From Tamarix chinensis (lineage: Eukaryota; Streptophyta; Magnoliopsida; Caryophyllales; Tamaricaceae), in NCBI GenBank assembly GCA_030549775.1, contig CM060172.1:57665523-57729522 (forward strand): 64,000 bases of DNA, in the 5' to 3' direction. Below are positions 1 through 13,500 of the stretch, piece after piece; positions within the stretch are counted from its first letter, which is position 1, and the number at the start of each line of letters is the position of its first letter. Both the position numbers and the translations under genes were made by a program. The notes under the pieces were generated by a model. The model worked only from the letters and a program-made list of their open reading frames with translations. It had not been told where the DNA came from and ran no database searches.

Positions 1-1436
1 TAATATATTTTAGTATAAAATTTGGATAATAATGATGAAATTAGGTTTTTGAGGGCATTTTGGTCATTTTTAACCTAGCACACCTATTGTGAATAATTAA
101 ACATAGGATAGCCTTAAACTTTTGATAGGTTAACCTTAGTATTGAATTTGAGCTTAACCTGAATCATTGAAATGGATAATTTGAAATAAAGGAAAAATGG
201 ATAAGTATGCAATGAAAGTAATTGAGTAATGCATAATATATATGGTGGCCTCATAAATTATTAATACTTAAAGTGGAAGATCTCTAGTTTGGGAATGGTT
301 TCTCTTTAAGGTTAGCTAACCTAGAGATGAAATAGGATTCCTTGATTTTTTTGGTTTGTTCGTGTGTCGTTGTGCCCTAATAAGACTATAGTTTACTTTA
401 TAGGTGACCTATGGGCCTTATAGGGGGTATCGATACTTAAGGATTATGTGACCTAGTTGTGGAGGGTATTGTGTTACCTTGCACACTTGTATGACCAGAG
501 TCTTGTTACCTCTCTCTGTTAGATAGTTGGGAGGGTACCATGATTCTTTGGATGCTAGTATTATTGGTATACTTTGATGTCTCTGGGTTACTATTATATA
601 CCCCTTGGGTAATTAAAAATGGAATTAAGTATTGTGGAAGAATGTATATGGCTTGTTCTATGTTATTAATTTGGTAGTTTTCATTGTGGACTACCCAAGT
701 TGGCATGTGGATTAGTAGTTACATTAACACCATACCTTATTTTTTGGAATTGTTTTGGATGTGTTGATTTTGTAGTTGTCATAGTGCCCTACCTTAGTAT
801 TTGGATTAATTTAGTTTTTTTGATTTGGTAGTTACCTTAATGCCTTACCTTTTTTATGTGGAATTTATTTGGTCGGTTGGTTAGTCATTCCAATATCATA
901 TGATGTCCTTAATATATCTTTGCCATGTTATTATCTATGTGTTTCATATGACTTTATATGTTAGTGTTGTGCAATGGTTCACTTATTACCATAGTACTGA
1001 TGGGTTTCATTGTCGGTCTCTTGCATATTCAATGGATATTTTTTCACCTTGTAAGAAAATTTTGAGTAATCGACTTGATGGATTTTGTTAAAGGTTAAGA
1101 GTTAGGAATATCTGTTATTCACCCCTAAATTTTTTTGATCTGAATATTCTTTAGACTCTTAAGTACCTTGTTATTTCTCCTTTTATTACACTATAACTCT
1201 TTTATCTAATCCTTCATATATTTTTCAAGACAATGCTAATTTCTAATGAAATCGTTATTTTGTTCCTATGTTATAAACTTTAATTTAAGTAAAGTAACAT
1301 TTTTAGTCTTAGCTCTTAGTATAAGGATGGTAGTGGATACTAGACTTATACTGAGTGGGATGGTAATACCCATTATTTTTGTAATTAGAATTTCCCAAAA
1401 AAAAGCTTTTTATGTAGTAAATTATAGGGTTTTACA
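1..1436 (+). repeat. Long LTR (5' LTR of truncated Ty3/gypsy-like element, left end outside window)
   Basis: The stretch ends in a terminus of the type agggttttaca and is followed directly by a degenerate primer-binding site, so it is a 5' LTR in plus orientation. Its interior (about 1-700) reappears in reverse complement at about 3600-4400 and 6850-7650, including the paired context around 'acataggatagcc' near 107. Positions about 670-880 hold a degenerate minisatellite of roughly 50-60 bp units built on 'tagttgycatwgtgccctacc'. The left end lies outside the window, so the full length is unknown. Confidence 0.7.
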
Positions 1437-1439
1437 ATT

Positions 1440-1451
1440 TGGTATCAATGC
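1440..1451 (+). other. Primer-binding site, initiator tRNA-Met type (degenerate)
   Basis: The sequence tggtatcaatgc lies 3 bases after the LTR end. It matches the usual plant PBS tggtatcagagc at 10 of 12 positions. It fixes the orientation of the upstream LTR and marks the start of the internal region. Confidence 0.65.
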
Positions 1452-1854
1452 TTTTGGTTTTAAAACCCTCTTATCTATTTTTGAAAACACTCAATTTTTT
1501 GAAATTCGAATTAGTCTTGTAAGGAAGTGTGGAATGGTTTGAATTTGGCCTCAAAATTAGCTATTGTAACCTGTCAACCTTTATATGAGTAGTTGTTAAT
1601 TACTTCTATAGGTAACCTTATTATGTAGTATTTGTTTTGTGGTTAACTTAAACTGTGTATTGAACCTTTCCTTACACCTATCCTAGAGCATCATGACTTA
1701 ATACACGAGACTTACACGTATGGAGGAGCTTTTAATCACCATATCTGAGAGGGAATTACATCAACCACCACCTCCACAACCATTTCAAATATATATCCAT
1801 ATTCCCACACCAACTCCACAAGAGGATTAGGTGTAAGGGACACGCTCACATGCA

Positions 1855-2400
1855 CCACTAATATTCATAGGTACGAAGGACCCATTAGCTCTAGAGCTTT
1901 AGATTCATGAATTTGAAAAAATATTTGATGCTTTAGAGTGCCCACCCGAAAAGAGGGTGAATGTAGCTGCATACTTCTTGAAAGATATTGCCGATGAGTG
2001 GTGGCCTTGTTAGCAAGTGCTAGGTGCACCAATTGAGACATCAGAGCTCATGATATAGATGATGAGAGTTATTTTGTTCAGCCATTGTCCGGATGGGACT
2101 TTATGACATATTCTTCACTCTGCTAAGGTTTCTCCACTGTTGAGCTATACTACTCGAATTTCATTGATTTGATTCATTTTTCATATGATATAAGGGTAGA
2201 TTTAAAGATGAATATGTGCCTATATGAGATGGGCTTGAATGCTCACATATAGGAGTTGCTTTTTAGTTCTTATTTCCTTTCCCTCTTTAATATCTATGAA
2301 AAAGTGACTATGGTTGCAAAGGTTATTAAAATTAGGGTTAGTGTCACATTAGGGGACAAAAGGATGTATAAAGTTTGAGACAGTCATTATAGGATTCAGC
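1855..2400 (+). pseudogene. Ty3/gypsy gag (Retrotrans_gag) remnant
   Basis: Capsid-type gag of a Ty3/gypsy retrotransposon, which would form the nucleocapsid-like particle. The frame starting near 1859 reads F-I-G-T-K-D-P-L-A, then H-E-F-E-K-I-F-D-A-L-E-C-P-P, then V-N-V-A-A-Y-F-L-K-D-I-A-D-E-W-W. This is the classic order FxGxxDPxxAxxW...EKIFxxxxCPxxxKVxxAxxxLxxxAxxWW. Stops replace the Trp after DPLALEL and interrupt the frame several more times. No zinc knuckle, protease or RT follows, because LTR-type sequence resumes by about 2415. The internal region is therefore reduced to less than 1 kb. The family call is firm; the lineage within gypsy is not resolved. Confidence 0.8.
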
Positions 2401-2414
2401 CTTAGCACTTAATT

Positions 2415-2521
2415 AAATTTTAATGTAAGTAAAATAACATTTTATCCTTCACACCCATTGTTTATGTATTTTGTGCATCCTCAAAATCAAAATTCTAAGT
2501 GGTAAATTTGGGAGTGTTACA
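2415..2521 (+). repeat. 3' LTR fragment of the truncated gypsy element
   Basis: About 107 bp ending in gggagtgttaca. It repeats the 3' part of the upstream LTR: 'taagtaaaataacatttt' here against 'taagtaaagtaacattttta' near 1288. It closes the element that begins with the LTR at 1-1436 and shows that most of the internal region and most of the 3' LTR have been deleted. Confidence 0.6.
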
Positions 2522-2964
2522 AATACTTATACTATGTGTGGAAGTATTACCCTTTTTTTTATTCAACACATCAACAACATGAAATTAATAAATAGGAAAC
2601 TTGAGAGTGTTAGAAACATGGATAGAGATGTGGATATGTACCATGGGAATGTCATGTAATGTGATTTAAACATGCCTATTTTCAGATGGTGCACCTTATT
2701 CCTTAGTGACATCATACTTTATTGTGATCGGAGTTTTAACTTAAACAACTTATTGTGTTAAAAAAATAACTATCATATTTTGTAATGACCGAAGTATGTC
2801 TACATCAATAGAACACAAAAATTACAAACTCTCACTAAATGTTAACATTCTTAACTTATAAGGTACCTATAAAAGCAACATACTCATGAAATCACATAGG
2901 TGAGACTTATTTAGTACATGGATCTATAACGATGGAGTTTGTATGAATGTGTTCAATAGATAAC
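2522..2964. other. Unassigned AT-rich spacer
   Basis: No coding frame, LTR terminus or tandem array recognised between two LTR-type sequences. Confidence 0.5.
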
Positions 2965-5900
2965 TATAACATCCTAGAATTTGGTATATAAAATTTTCTT
3001 TTTGTGGAAGAATTAATCTCACAATAATAGGTGTTATCGCTACACCTTGCAAAAGTTTAGTTCCTTCACCTTTCTTATATCAAGTGCTAAGACTCAAATC
3101 ATGTTGAATCTAAAAAAATCAGCATAAATAAGATACAATAACATAGATAAAAGGTACAGATAAATATTCTCCATACAACAACGATAATCACAATATAACA
3201 ACAGATATAAAAGTCTAAAGAAAAACCAATTACAACAAAAACTAGTATCCAAAGGTATAACACATGTTTCCTTAACTTTTAGATCTGAAAATGCATTAGA
3301 TGAACGATACCTCTTCTTAAAGACCCCACTAATCCTTTTCAATCCACTACGCCTCAAACAAATTCATGGCCTTCACTAACATCTACAAATGTAGTATAAG
3401 TCTGAATTCTTGTAACATACTCAAATCATAAGACACATGCAATAACAATATACAAATAATCATAGGAGAAAGTATACGATAATAATGCATCATGCTTAAA
3501 AACTAGCATACCTAATCATTTCATAACATCTCACTATACATAATCACCGACTCATACCCACGACCGGCAAAGTACTGCCTTGAGGCTCTACAGACCAATG
3601 AGGTAAGTTAATTCCAAATACCTAGAGTAGTAGGTTAAGGTATCAACTGAATTAACAATCCATATCAATTTTGAATACCAAAGTTAAGGCAATAAGGCAA
3701 CTACTAAACCAACCTACCAAAATCAAGTAGAGCACAAAGGCAAATACCAAACAAAAACCACAAAAATCTATTTAATTTCTTATACAATCCATTTTCAATT
3801 ACTTGAGGGGATATAACCAACCTAGGGACACTATGGTAAACCCCATCATACTTACATACAAAGGCATCACAATACCCTTAACATCAAACCTAGAGATATT
3901 GTAATACACTTTTTCACACTGGTGAACACAAGCAATATAATATTCTCTAACCAAGGTCACCTAATCATTAATTATTAATACCCTCTATAGGGCTTATAGC
4001 TTACATATAGAGTACACTAGGGCCTTTTAGGGGCATAGTGTCGCACTAAAGAACCAAAACCAATCGAGGGATACACCTCATCTCTAGGGTACGTACAATC
4101 ATTCCCAAAAGAGGTCCTCCATTTTAAGTATTACCATTTTATAGGTTGATCACAAATATCACATTTTGTATAATAACTTCCATCTCTATACTTAACTATT
4201 TTTTATTTATCTCTAATTATTAAAGTCAACCCTAAGGTCAACTGTTAATGTCATTTTCAATACTAAGGCCAACCAATTAAAATTATATAGCCATCCTATG
4301 TTTAGTTATTTACATTAGGTACATTAGGTCAAAAATAACCAAAAAGACCTCAAAACCCTAATTGCACCATTACTACTCAATTTTGTACTAATCATTTTTA
4401 TTATGAGAAGTGGTTATGAAAAACTCTAAATGAAAATAATTTACAATATTTCATTATGTAGGTAAATTCTAATTCTTAGTGATTGATTATTTTTGCATTA
4501 TGTATGCATGTATTTCGCATCTTATGTGCACAAACCCTAATCTTATGTTTGTACCATTTCATATATTCCACGAAATACATACATATATATTTATAGCATG
4601 ATACAATATTTAATATGGAAATTATCATTATGGTGCATGTAAGGAAGTGTTTTTAAGCCTAAAGCATGGGAATATCTATTATCATATTTTAACCCAAATC
4701 ATCAGTGTATGCTTTTATAATATTTATGTCAACCCTAACTACACATGCAATGATAATCATGGAAAGCTTAGCATATCATAAACATAATATATTTTCAAGA
4801 TCAAAAACCCTAGCAAAACCTTATAAATGTATGTAATCACCCTGTAACAAATTACAGATTCATACATCTCACATGCAATGGTAAATTGAACATACATCCT
4901 TATCATTTAAGAACATGCTATCATCTTATTATGTACTTTAACACACTTACATAATACAAAAACCTAGCATGGATTTAGATCTAAAAAAAAACCATCAATC
5001 TTGCACACAAATTCTACCTTCTAATGAGTGATTGGATTTACTTGAATCTAAGGTACACAAAAGCACATAAATTACCTTCACCACGACACCTCAATGATTA
5101 CCTATGTAAATGGCATCTAAAAACACTTATATTAGTAGCTAAAATGATATAAAAATTAATAAAATAAATTAAAACCAAAATATAAAAGGATAGAAAATAA
5201 TTGAGGCAAAGGAAGATATGCAAGGCAAGAATGCAACAAGGGAGTAATCAACGGATGAAGCTCACACTACAAGGCTTTAGCTGCGTGAACTCTCTATACC
5301 ATTAGTGGTGGATCGACATCACCAAGTAATGTAGGGGTAGGGGTGCTACAACAGAAGTTCACATAGGAAAGGGGAGGTTACAACAAATTTCCACCCAACA
5401 AATGTAATGGTGCAATATTTAGAAGGCTTGCATAAGGTTGTTATGCAACAAGAGGGAAAGCAACATGAGTTGCTCACACATGAAGGGAAAGCTAGCAAGA
5501 GGTCTTAACAGTTGACACATAAGGTTTCAATAGTAATGGTAAGTAAAAAGGTTTGAGATTATTACATATGGAATCTTGAGATGACAAGGGAAAAGGAACA
5601 CAAACCTAAAATTAACTTTTGGTGGGATAAAAAAACAGAGAGGAGGAAGGTTTTATATGGGTAAGGGGTGTGCTAAAGGACGAGCATACAAAAATGAGGA
5701 GAACATGGGACGCAGAGATATGGGGTGAATAGGAGACGATGGCATAAATGAGAGAAAACCATAGAGGGAGGTGAAGGTGGTATATGCAAGTAAGAAAAAA
5801 AAAAACTTAATAGGGTTGGGATGTCATATAAATAACTAAACCAAGGAAAACATTTGGTGATCAGATATATGGTACCTTAATAAAATATATAGAAATTAGG

Positions 5901-6092
5901 GTCTAAAGTAAGGATAAATGTAATAACCCAAATTCTATTAAAGTTTAACCTAATTAAATTTATATTTAATTTATCATAATAATACACATACTAATAACAT
6001 ATTTAATACAAATCATCATAAAATAATTATTATAACTAGTTACACATAATTTTAAGTGTTATAATAAGGATTTATGCAAATGGGGCATTACA
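2965..6092 (-). repeat. Long solo-type LTR, minus orientation (~3.1 kb)
   Basis: The left terminus is tataacatcctagaattt and the right terminus is aatggggcattaca, the inverted end motifs of the long-LTR family in this window. The interior is the reverse complement of the LTR at 1-1436; for example 3590-3760 carries the degenerate minisatellite and 4070-4380 the flanking conserved block. No gag or pol follows. Flanking pentamers (ataac / tatac) do not match well, so a target duplication is not shown. The right boundary was preferred over an internal ggggtgctaca near 5350 because LTR-like purine-rich sequence continues past that point. Confidence 0.55.
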
Positions 6093-6140
6093 TATACACT
6101 CAAAGATTGTTTATTAACAACTAGGAACGTTTTGTAAATA

Positions 6141-9100
6141 TGTGAAATCCCCATTTTTAGCACTATAACATTTCTTTAAAAAGAAATAATTATAGAAGTT
6201 TAACCATTAAAAAGATAAGGTGTTACCACAACACTTAGTATAAGTGCGACTCATATACTTTTCTTACACAAAGTATCTAAGATAAAATGTTTATCCACTT
6301 AAATTAAGAAATATAGTTGATAAGAAGTAGCTAAATATTTTGTCATAATTGTAATTTTTTCCGATGAAAAAATAATGAACAAATAGTTACAACTAACAAT
6401 AGAAAGAATTATGGTAGGGGATATCATAGTCCAAGGAATATCTAAATCAAAATTTGGAGGAGAGGATACCAAATAGTCCTAACTCTCAACCCCTATCAAA
6501 ATCCATCAAGATATACCCTCAATGTACTCCTTCAAGGGAAAGACAACTTATTAGATTGTCATAGGACCATAAAATGGAACCCTTTAGTAAAATAGTATTG
6601 AGTAAACCACTACACAACACTAAGTATGCAAATATCACATGGAATACATAGGAGGTAGCACAAAGTATCATGGTATAACACATCAAATACTACATACCAT
6701 ATCTAATCATTCATATTATGCCATATGCCACATGCTCATCATATCAAACTTAACCATATTATGACTACTTCATTAATGCAATTATACCAAGGGTATCCCA
6801 CAAAGGGGAAAACATCCAATCATTATTAAGACCTTTTCCAATAACTGCCTCAATGTCATTTATAACATGATAAAGAAAGCATTCAAACAATTACTAGCCA
6901 ATATACCAAGTCTAAAGAGTGCATGGAGGAGACTTTCAAACTAACATACCAAAACTAAGTAGTGCACGGAGGCAACTACAAAACTAACAAACCATTTAAA
7001 TCCTCATACAAAAATTACTTAAATTTTTAATTATTAAAGGGAATATAACAATAAATTAGAGACATGTAAAGTACACCAGTCATATTAGTGCACTAAACAA
7101 ACATAGTATCCTCCCAACTTGTAATATAGATACATATAAGTAATTAGGCCATAGTAGTGCAACAAGGAACAATTATATCTTCCTATCTTAGGACACCTAA
7201 CCCTTAAGTATAGGCACCTATTATAGGGATTGTGGGTCATCTATAGAGTAGATTAGGCCTTTAATTGAAATGTCAAGGAATCTGACAAAACTGCCACTCT
7301 AAATCGAGGACTCCTACCCTATCCTTAGGATAGTTAATCCTAAAGAGAAACCATGAAACCATTATCAAATCTCGAGGTCTTCCACTTTAAATATTAACAT
7401 CTTAATAAGGTGATTATAAAATATCATATATTGCACAGAAATTTCAATTTCATATTTAACTATTTTTCTTTTATTTTTAATCATTCAAGTCAACCATAAT
7501 GTCATAGACCTAGAAAAAATCAAAGTAAACTCTAAGATTAGCCTAGAAATTCATTAAGGTCATCCTTGTCTAATTATTCATATATTTAGGTATAATAAAT
7601 TATAAATAACTAAAATGTCCCCTTATGTCATTAACTCAAAATTTTCTCATTTTAACACCAATTGTTATTAGAATTTAGAGATATTCATGTAAGAAAACAT
7701 TGAAATAGGCACTTTAATATAAGACTATAATTTTTAAAATTCTAGAAGTGGAATAATTATTATTGTGCCCCTAAAATATGATTATGCATATTCAGCACAA
7801 AGAACCCAAGTTGTGCGTAATTACTTACCACAAATAACCCTATTCTAGCATGCTACCATATATTCATTAAAATAGATAAATTCATATGGTCACATACTTA
7901 GAGAAATTAATAAAAATAAATAGTGCATGCATACTTTTTTATGAAATTACATAAAAGCATAAATTTCACTTAAGCATAATATAGGAAACCCCAAACATGC
8001 TATCACATGATTATTACATATTCAGTAGAAGCATATTTCTTACCTCTTTTCAAGCATAAATAGTAACATTAAACAAATAACCACGAAAAGAACATCAACG
8101 ACTTAAAAAAAATGAAGGCACAAGAGGAATAAATTATGAAAACTTCACAATTAAACCAAATAAATAAAGGCTAAATAGAAGAAAATTTAGAAGTGAAAAC
8201 AAGAGAACAAAGAGGGAGAAAGAATGATGGGTCTCAGTTATAGGCTCAACAAAGCTTAAGAATACTTAGTAAAAATAACTAAAATGAATAAAGAGGTGGG
8301 ATCAACTAAGAGGAGTACTCAATAAAATATAAATAAAAATAATATAAGAAAAATGTGGTATAAATAGGGGAGGTAGGCTATTGAAATGTGATTCCAATAG
8401 ACAGGATGATATGGAAGATTGTCTTCAAATATTCTACAACAATTTCCGACCTTATTTGAAGGAGTACAAAGCTGTAAATGCACACCAAAAATCTAGACTT
8501 CAGGTATTTAGGCTTTAGTTATCTTTAAATGTTGATAGAACTTTGAGTAGATTTAATCCAAGATCTAACTCCTCTAATGAGAACCTACTATTTCCCACTA
8601 GATCACCCTTACTACTTCTTAATATGCACTTGATAAAGGAGAAGAGAAGAAGAATAAGATGATGACACATGCTTGTGCTTACTCACTTCAAGTTTTGAAT
8701 GAACATTTCATTTCATGACATAATATTCTAATTTTTAATCATTTGAATATGAGGGTTTATATAAGCATGGAACCTTGCAAGCCTTTTCATTAAGAAGGCC
8801 ATTAACAGCCTCATTAATGATTTAACTTTCCTAATGCATGTTCCATGGATTACAAATAATTTAAGATGACAAATTAACAAGAATTACAAAGTAGAAAACA
8901 AAAACAACAAAGCTAAACAACTTAATAATGTTATATATAGATGTAATTATATGTGATAAAACTTCAAAGTCTTGCAGCCATGTTCTTCCTTGCATTTTAT
9001 AATCATGTAATTCCTTTCCAATGCCTTGCACCTCAAATATCTTCATCCATCATGAACTTCATGAAACTCTTAAAAACATACTTAATACCTATAAGAAGAA

Positions 9101-10247
9101 TGACTTAACAAAACATTAGAAGTATATGAATTTTCAAGCATAATTTGTTCTATCTCTATATATGCTAATTCCTATTGATCTCTATAATTAGAATAGGACA
9201 ATTGATAGTTCTTAAGAGATGCTCTTGCATCAGAGGATGAGCTTTTTTGTTCAACACTTGAATAAAGGGGTAGGAGTTTCAGTGTGTACGAGAAAGTATG
9301 GTGGGTGTATAACAGTTATGGCAACCTACAAATGAAGCCAAATGGGTGATCAAGTGCAAGTATGCCCAAGGATAGGTGAGTTTAAGAACAAGCATAAGGA
9401 AGGCAAGTGAAGAAGTTTGGGTATAAGAGAAGCCAAAAAGATATAACTAAAAAAGGTAGAAGGTGTAAAAGAGTGACTTTAGCTCAACTTTTGGTTGAAT
9501 GATAAAGACAATGGTCAAATAGATACAAAATATGATCACAAAAGTGTATGGAAAGAATTTTATGGATAAACAATAATTTTAAGATTTTAAGATTATTTTT
9601 AGTGCCAAAAAGATACATAAAGAGGATACAATTACGAAAAATTATAAAAGCAAGCATTAAAATGCAAAATTTTATAAAAATTATTAAAATAATATTTTAA
9701 ACTCACATGAAAAATTCATGAATTTAAAACAATTTTTGATATATAATTTATTGACTTGATAATGAACTAATAAGCTTACAAGGTAATTACAAAAATGATT
9801 ACCAAAACTATTTCTAAAATCATGAAACTTTCCATATCATCCTATTTAAGAATTTCCAACCTAAATATAATTTTTCAAAATTTTAAAACACATTTGATAG
9901 GATTTTTAGCTAGAATAGCTTAGCTATATCTTTTACACATAAAACTCAAAAGTAATAGAAAATATAAATAAAATCAAACCAAAATTTATATATTTACATT
10001 TCAACCCATTTGGAATGCATAAAAATTTATAAGAATATTTTAAAATTTTTATTTTAAATTTCACTTATATGAATAGTATTTATAAGTAATGTGTGTTTAG
10101 CTGCAAAATCGTAAATACTACAAAATTATGCCAAATGATATTGAAAATATAAATATTTTACAATATTTATGTAATTATTTAAAAATAAAATAATACACTT
10201 TCATATTATTACAAATATTTATAGCTATTTAGGAATGAGGTATTACA
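6141..10247 (-). repeat. Long solo-type LTR, minus orientation, with nested insertion
   Basis: It starts tgtgaaatccccattttt and ends gaggtattaca. Flanking pentamers aaata (6136-6140) and caata (10248-10252) match at 4 of 5 positions, as expected for an old 5-bp target duplication. The interior 6830-7650 aligns by eye with 3590-4380 in the same orientation. The gap to the preceding LTR is only 48 bp. A second LTR of another family (8407-9232) sits inside and explains the excess length over the other copies. Confidence 0.55.
8407..9232 (-). repeat. Solo LTR of a TGAT...ATCA gypsy-type family, nested
   Basis: It begins tgatatggaag and ends gatgctcttgcatca. This end motif is shared with the LTRs of the complete gypsy element at 38532-44695 and with the insertion at 53757-54636. 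Flanks cagga (8402-8406) and gagga (9233-9237) agree at 4 of 5 positions. Length is 826 bp, close to the 922 and 944 bp LTRs of the complete element. There is no internal coding sequence. Orientation is inferred from the shared end motif only. Confidence 0.6.
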
Positions 10248-10263
10248 CAATATACCATGACTT

Positions 10264-13200
10264 AATTGAGTTATCACTGTTATTGGAATGTTATGATGCC
10301 CACTTATTACCATATAATAAATTGAGTGGTATTACAATACCATCCCCTATGTGTAACCCTCTAAAAAAATTTGCAACTATATTCCATGAGTAAATGCTAA
10401 CAAGCTCAAATTATGTTGTTATAATGATAAAAGATAAATATATCCTAGAATGGATCTAATAACGTAATAACAACTAGCTAAATCAAATCAAAATACTATA
10501 TGATTCCTAACTGATCTGATTTCCTATATATAAGCATGTAACCATATGACTTTTTCTTCTTATTTTTTAAAATATACAATGACCCCTTGGGTTGCACTTT
10601 GACGATCTATACCAAAGTTACTTAAATATCTACCGTACTTTCCAACAATGAATGTTCTATTCGAATATGTACAATCTTAGATATACATAAGAATTCCTAT
10701 AGAAAAAGTGTATGGAGTCTTTTATAGTGCTTTAAATTTAAGGTTATACTTTTAGGGTACTGATTGAGACTAATTTGTCTCCCTTAGCAATAGGGGTGTG
10801 AGCTGGTTCACAATCCTACGTAGCAAATCTTTAGTAGCACTATTGATATACCACTTTTATGATAACTAATTAAAACCCTAATATTAGACTTATTGTATCT
10901 AAAATCCTAATATAAAAGAGTTGTTGATAAGATATTTCACTTTAAACTATTTTTGTAGAAAAATATGTGTTTCATGAAAAATGATTATATCATTAGTGGC
11001 ATATATCATGTTAACAACATATAATACCAGAATGATACACTTACTCCCACAAAACTTCTGATACACACATTCACCAATAATATTCAACTCAAAACCAAAT
11101 GAGAGAATTACTTGATGAAGCTTATGGAACTAATGACGAAAATCTTATTTAGTTCCATAGATGGATTCCTTTTGTTTATAAACCATATCTATTTAGTCTT
11201 CTGATATAAAGTTACAGTTTCACCATAGAAATATTTTCATCATTGTCACAACTGAGAACCATGGTATTTACATCCATCTAACGTAGCTAAAGGTCAAAAT
11301 GTGAAAAAAGAGTCATGACTACACAAAAAGAGTCTTTATATGAAACAGAAGAAAAGGTCTCATGAAGGCAAGGTCTTCCTTTTGAGTAAATTCTTCTTCT
11401 ACTAGTTGTACCTTATGTCTTTTCACATTACCATTTGAATTCTATTTGATATTAACTAATGGGGCACAAAAATTCTAGTAAAGAGATAAAATCACAAATT
11501 TTGGTGCAATGCATTGACTTATAATCCTAGTTCATGACATTAATCCACCTTGAGAATTATAACTATGACCTAATGGAAGGTGATAAAATCATCTTTCTAA
11601 TATTTCTTTATTTCCTCATGTTCTATTTAGAGAAAGAGTATCACTAGTGTACCTCCTTAGTTCTTGAGGTGATTGAGCTTGTTCTTATAAAGTAATTACC
11701 TCATTGTTCCCGAGGGTCAAACATTATTATATTGAAGTTACTAATTTGCTTCTTAATTCATAATATGTACAAAAACATGTACATCATCATAGGTTATAGT
11801 GGAAATAAAAATTTTTTCCTACTTAAAAATGCGGTATCTAACATTATCTCACCCCAAGCTTTACTTCCTTAGGATATGTTGCATTTTTCATCCCAAAGAT
11901 CACCTAATTGTGAATTTATAAGACTTTAAAGCCCCTGAATTGCTCTGAAAAACCAACAAAATAGTTTCTCACGTCTTTAAAGCCTAATTTCCTTCCATAT
12001 AACCTCTAATTCCTTACCTAATCAAGACACCCCTTAATTTGAAATTCTTTTTAAATCTTACAAGGTGTTTTGTTAGTGACATTAGTTGGTACTTTATTAA
12101 GAATATAATCTATAATATTTTTAGTAACGTATATTGATTAATCATATTCACCATATCTTCATGGGTTACATTTCATATCTTAGCTACACTATTTATTATA
12201 GGATGTTGACATGGTATATTATTGATGACCCTAATTCCACATACAAGATTTCATTATATAAAGAAGTAATATCAAGCATCTATAATTTATTGAATAAACA
12301 TAATAAACCATCATTGATAATATATGAATTTAATGAAAGAAAATTTTGATTATTTATATAAAAAAATGATATCCAAATATGTCTAGTATGGAAACAAAAA
12401 TCAAATTCCAACTAAAAGATGGTACAAATGAAGTGTCATTCAAATATAAATACTATATGATTCCCAACAATAAGAAAAAAATGTCTATTACTTCAATTTC
12501 TACCTAATTTTCAATACCCATATTGATGTATCTTTCACTATCATTTGGCAATTGATAGCTCAAGTAATCTTGCATAGAAACACTTCAATAAGTAGAAGAA
12601 TAATATTTTAAATAACAAGTGATTCCAAGTAATAAAGTGGAATTATCCTCCAAAAAGAATAAAGTGAGACTTGTATGTTCCATAACATGCCAAGCATATT
12701 ATTTTGTACAATTCATCTTTCTATGTCCATATTGTATGCATAAGAAACATTTATCCTTTCTTTATGATGTTTTATTTACTCTAGATCCATAGGAGCATCT
12801 TTATATTCGTACTTTATTTTCTCCCCTTAACCTTAGGAGTGATTTCAAAATGACTAATTAATTATACCTTATATTGCTTTAAATATTCTTCATCTTACAT
12901 TTCCCTTCTTTTTTTTTGTCCTAAATGACTTTAAAGTAATTAAATTATGTAAGAAGCCAAATTAATTCCAGACATATGAGCAAGCCATATGATGTCTCAA
13001 TATTTAATGCCTTAATTTTTCATTAATGACTGACATCTCAATAATGTACTCCCGTAAGCTCATTTACCTTTATACCTCATTGAAACTAAGCTTTACAAAA
13101 GCATGCTTGTTTTATAATTATTGTTTTCACAAACATTATTCATTTTTAACAAGGAATTCCTTAATATTAAGGATCCAGATAGACACTTCACCCCTAAAGT

Positions 13201-13500
13201 TTTCTAAAAGGTTGCACTTAATAATCATAGACCTAATATGTATGGAAAATATTTCTTCTCAAAGTTCATTTTACCATTAGTTGAACTTCCAACTATAAGA
13301 GTACCATATTCTCATTTTACCATTAATTGTATGGGAATTTATTTTAATTAGGAAAATATTACAATAATAAATATGTTCATAATAATAAAGAAACCAAAAT
13401 AAGCAAATCCAATAGTATGCTCACATAAATATACATAATTGCAAACTAATCTATTCAATTAATGACTATCACATCACAAGATACAAATAAAAAATTAATA
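10264..13500 (-). pseudogene. Ty1/copia gag-pol remnant (copia copy A)
   Basis: Decayed polyprotein gene of a Ty1/copia retrotransposon. It was recognised by collinearity with the better-preserved copy at 60090-63715. The RT segment 'atagatggattcc...tataaaccatat' near 11160 matches 60860. The context of 'ggtactttatt' near 12090 matches 61858. The integrase/protease part near 12520-12590 matches 62815-62880. The RT active site YVDD is lost: near 10990 the frame reads Y-V-V-N. A zinc knuckle is intact at 12708-12749. Between RT and the leader this copy is several hundred bases shorter than copy B, so it has internal deletions. No open frame longer than about 70 codons survives. The 3' end and 3' LTR left of about 10560 are not defined. 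Confidence 0.75.
12708..12749 (-). other. CCHC zinc knuckle of copia gag (intact in copy A)
   Basis: Minus-strand translation gives C-F-L-C-I-Q-Y-G-H-R-K-M-N-C, an intact C-x2-C-x4-H-x4-C nucleic-acid-binding knuckle. It is followed by a YAWH sequence matching KYHAW in copy B at the same place. It anchors the orientation and family of the surrounding remnant. Confidence 0.85.

Noticed and set aside
5333..5352. ggggtaggggtgctaca as the end of the LTR starting at 2965
   Set aside because: LTR-like sequence continues beyond it and a better terminus (ggggcattaca) occurs at 6092.
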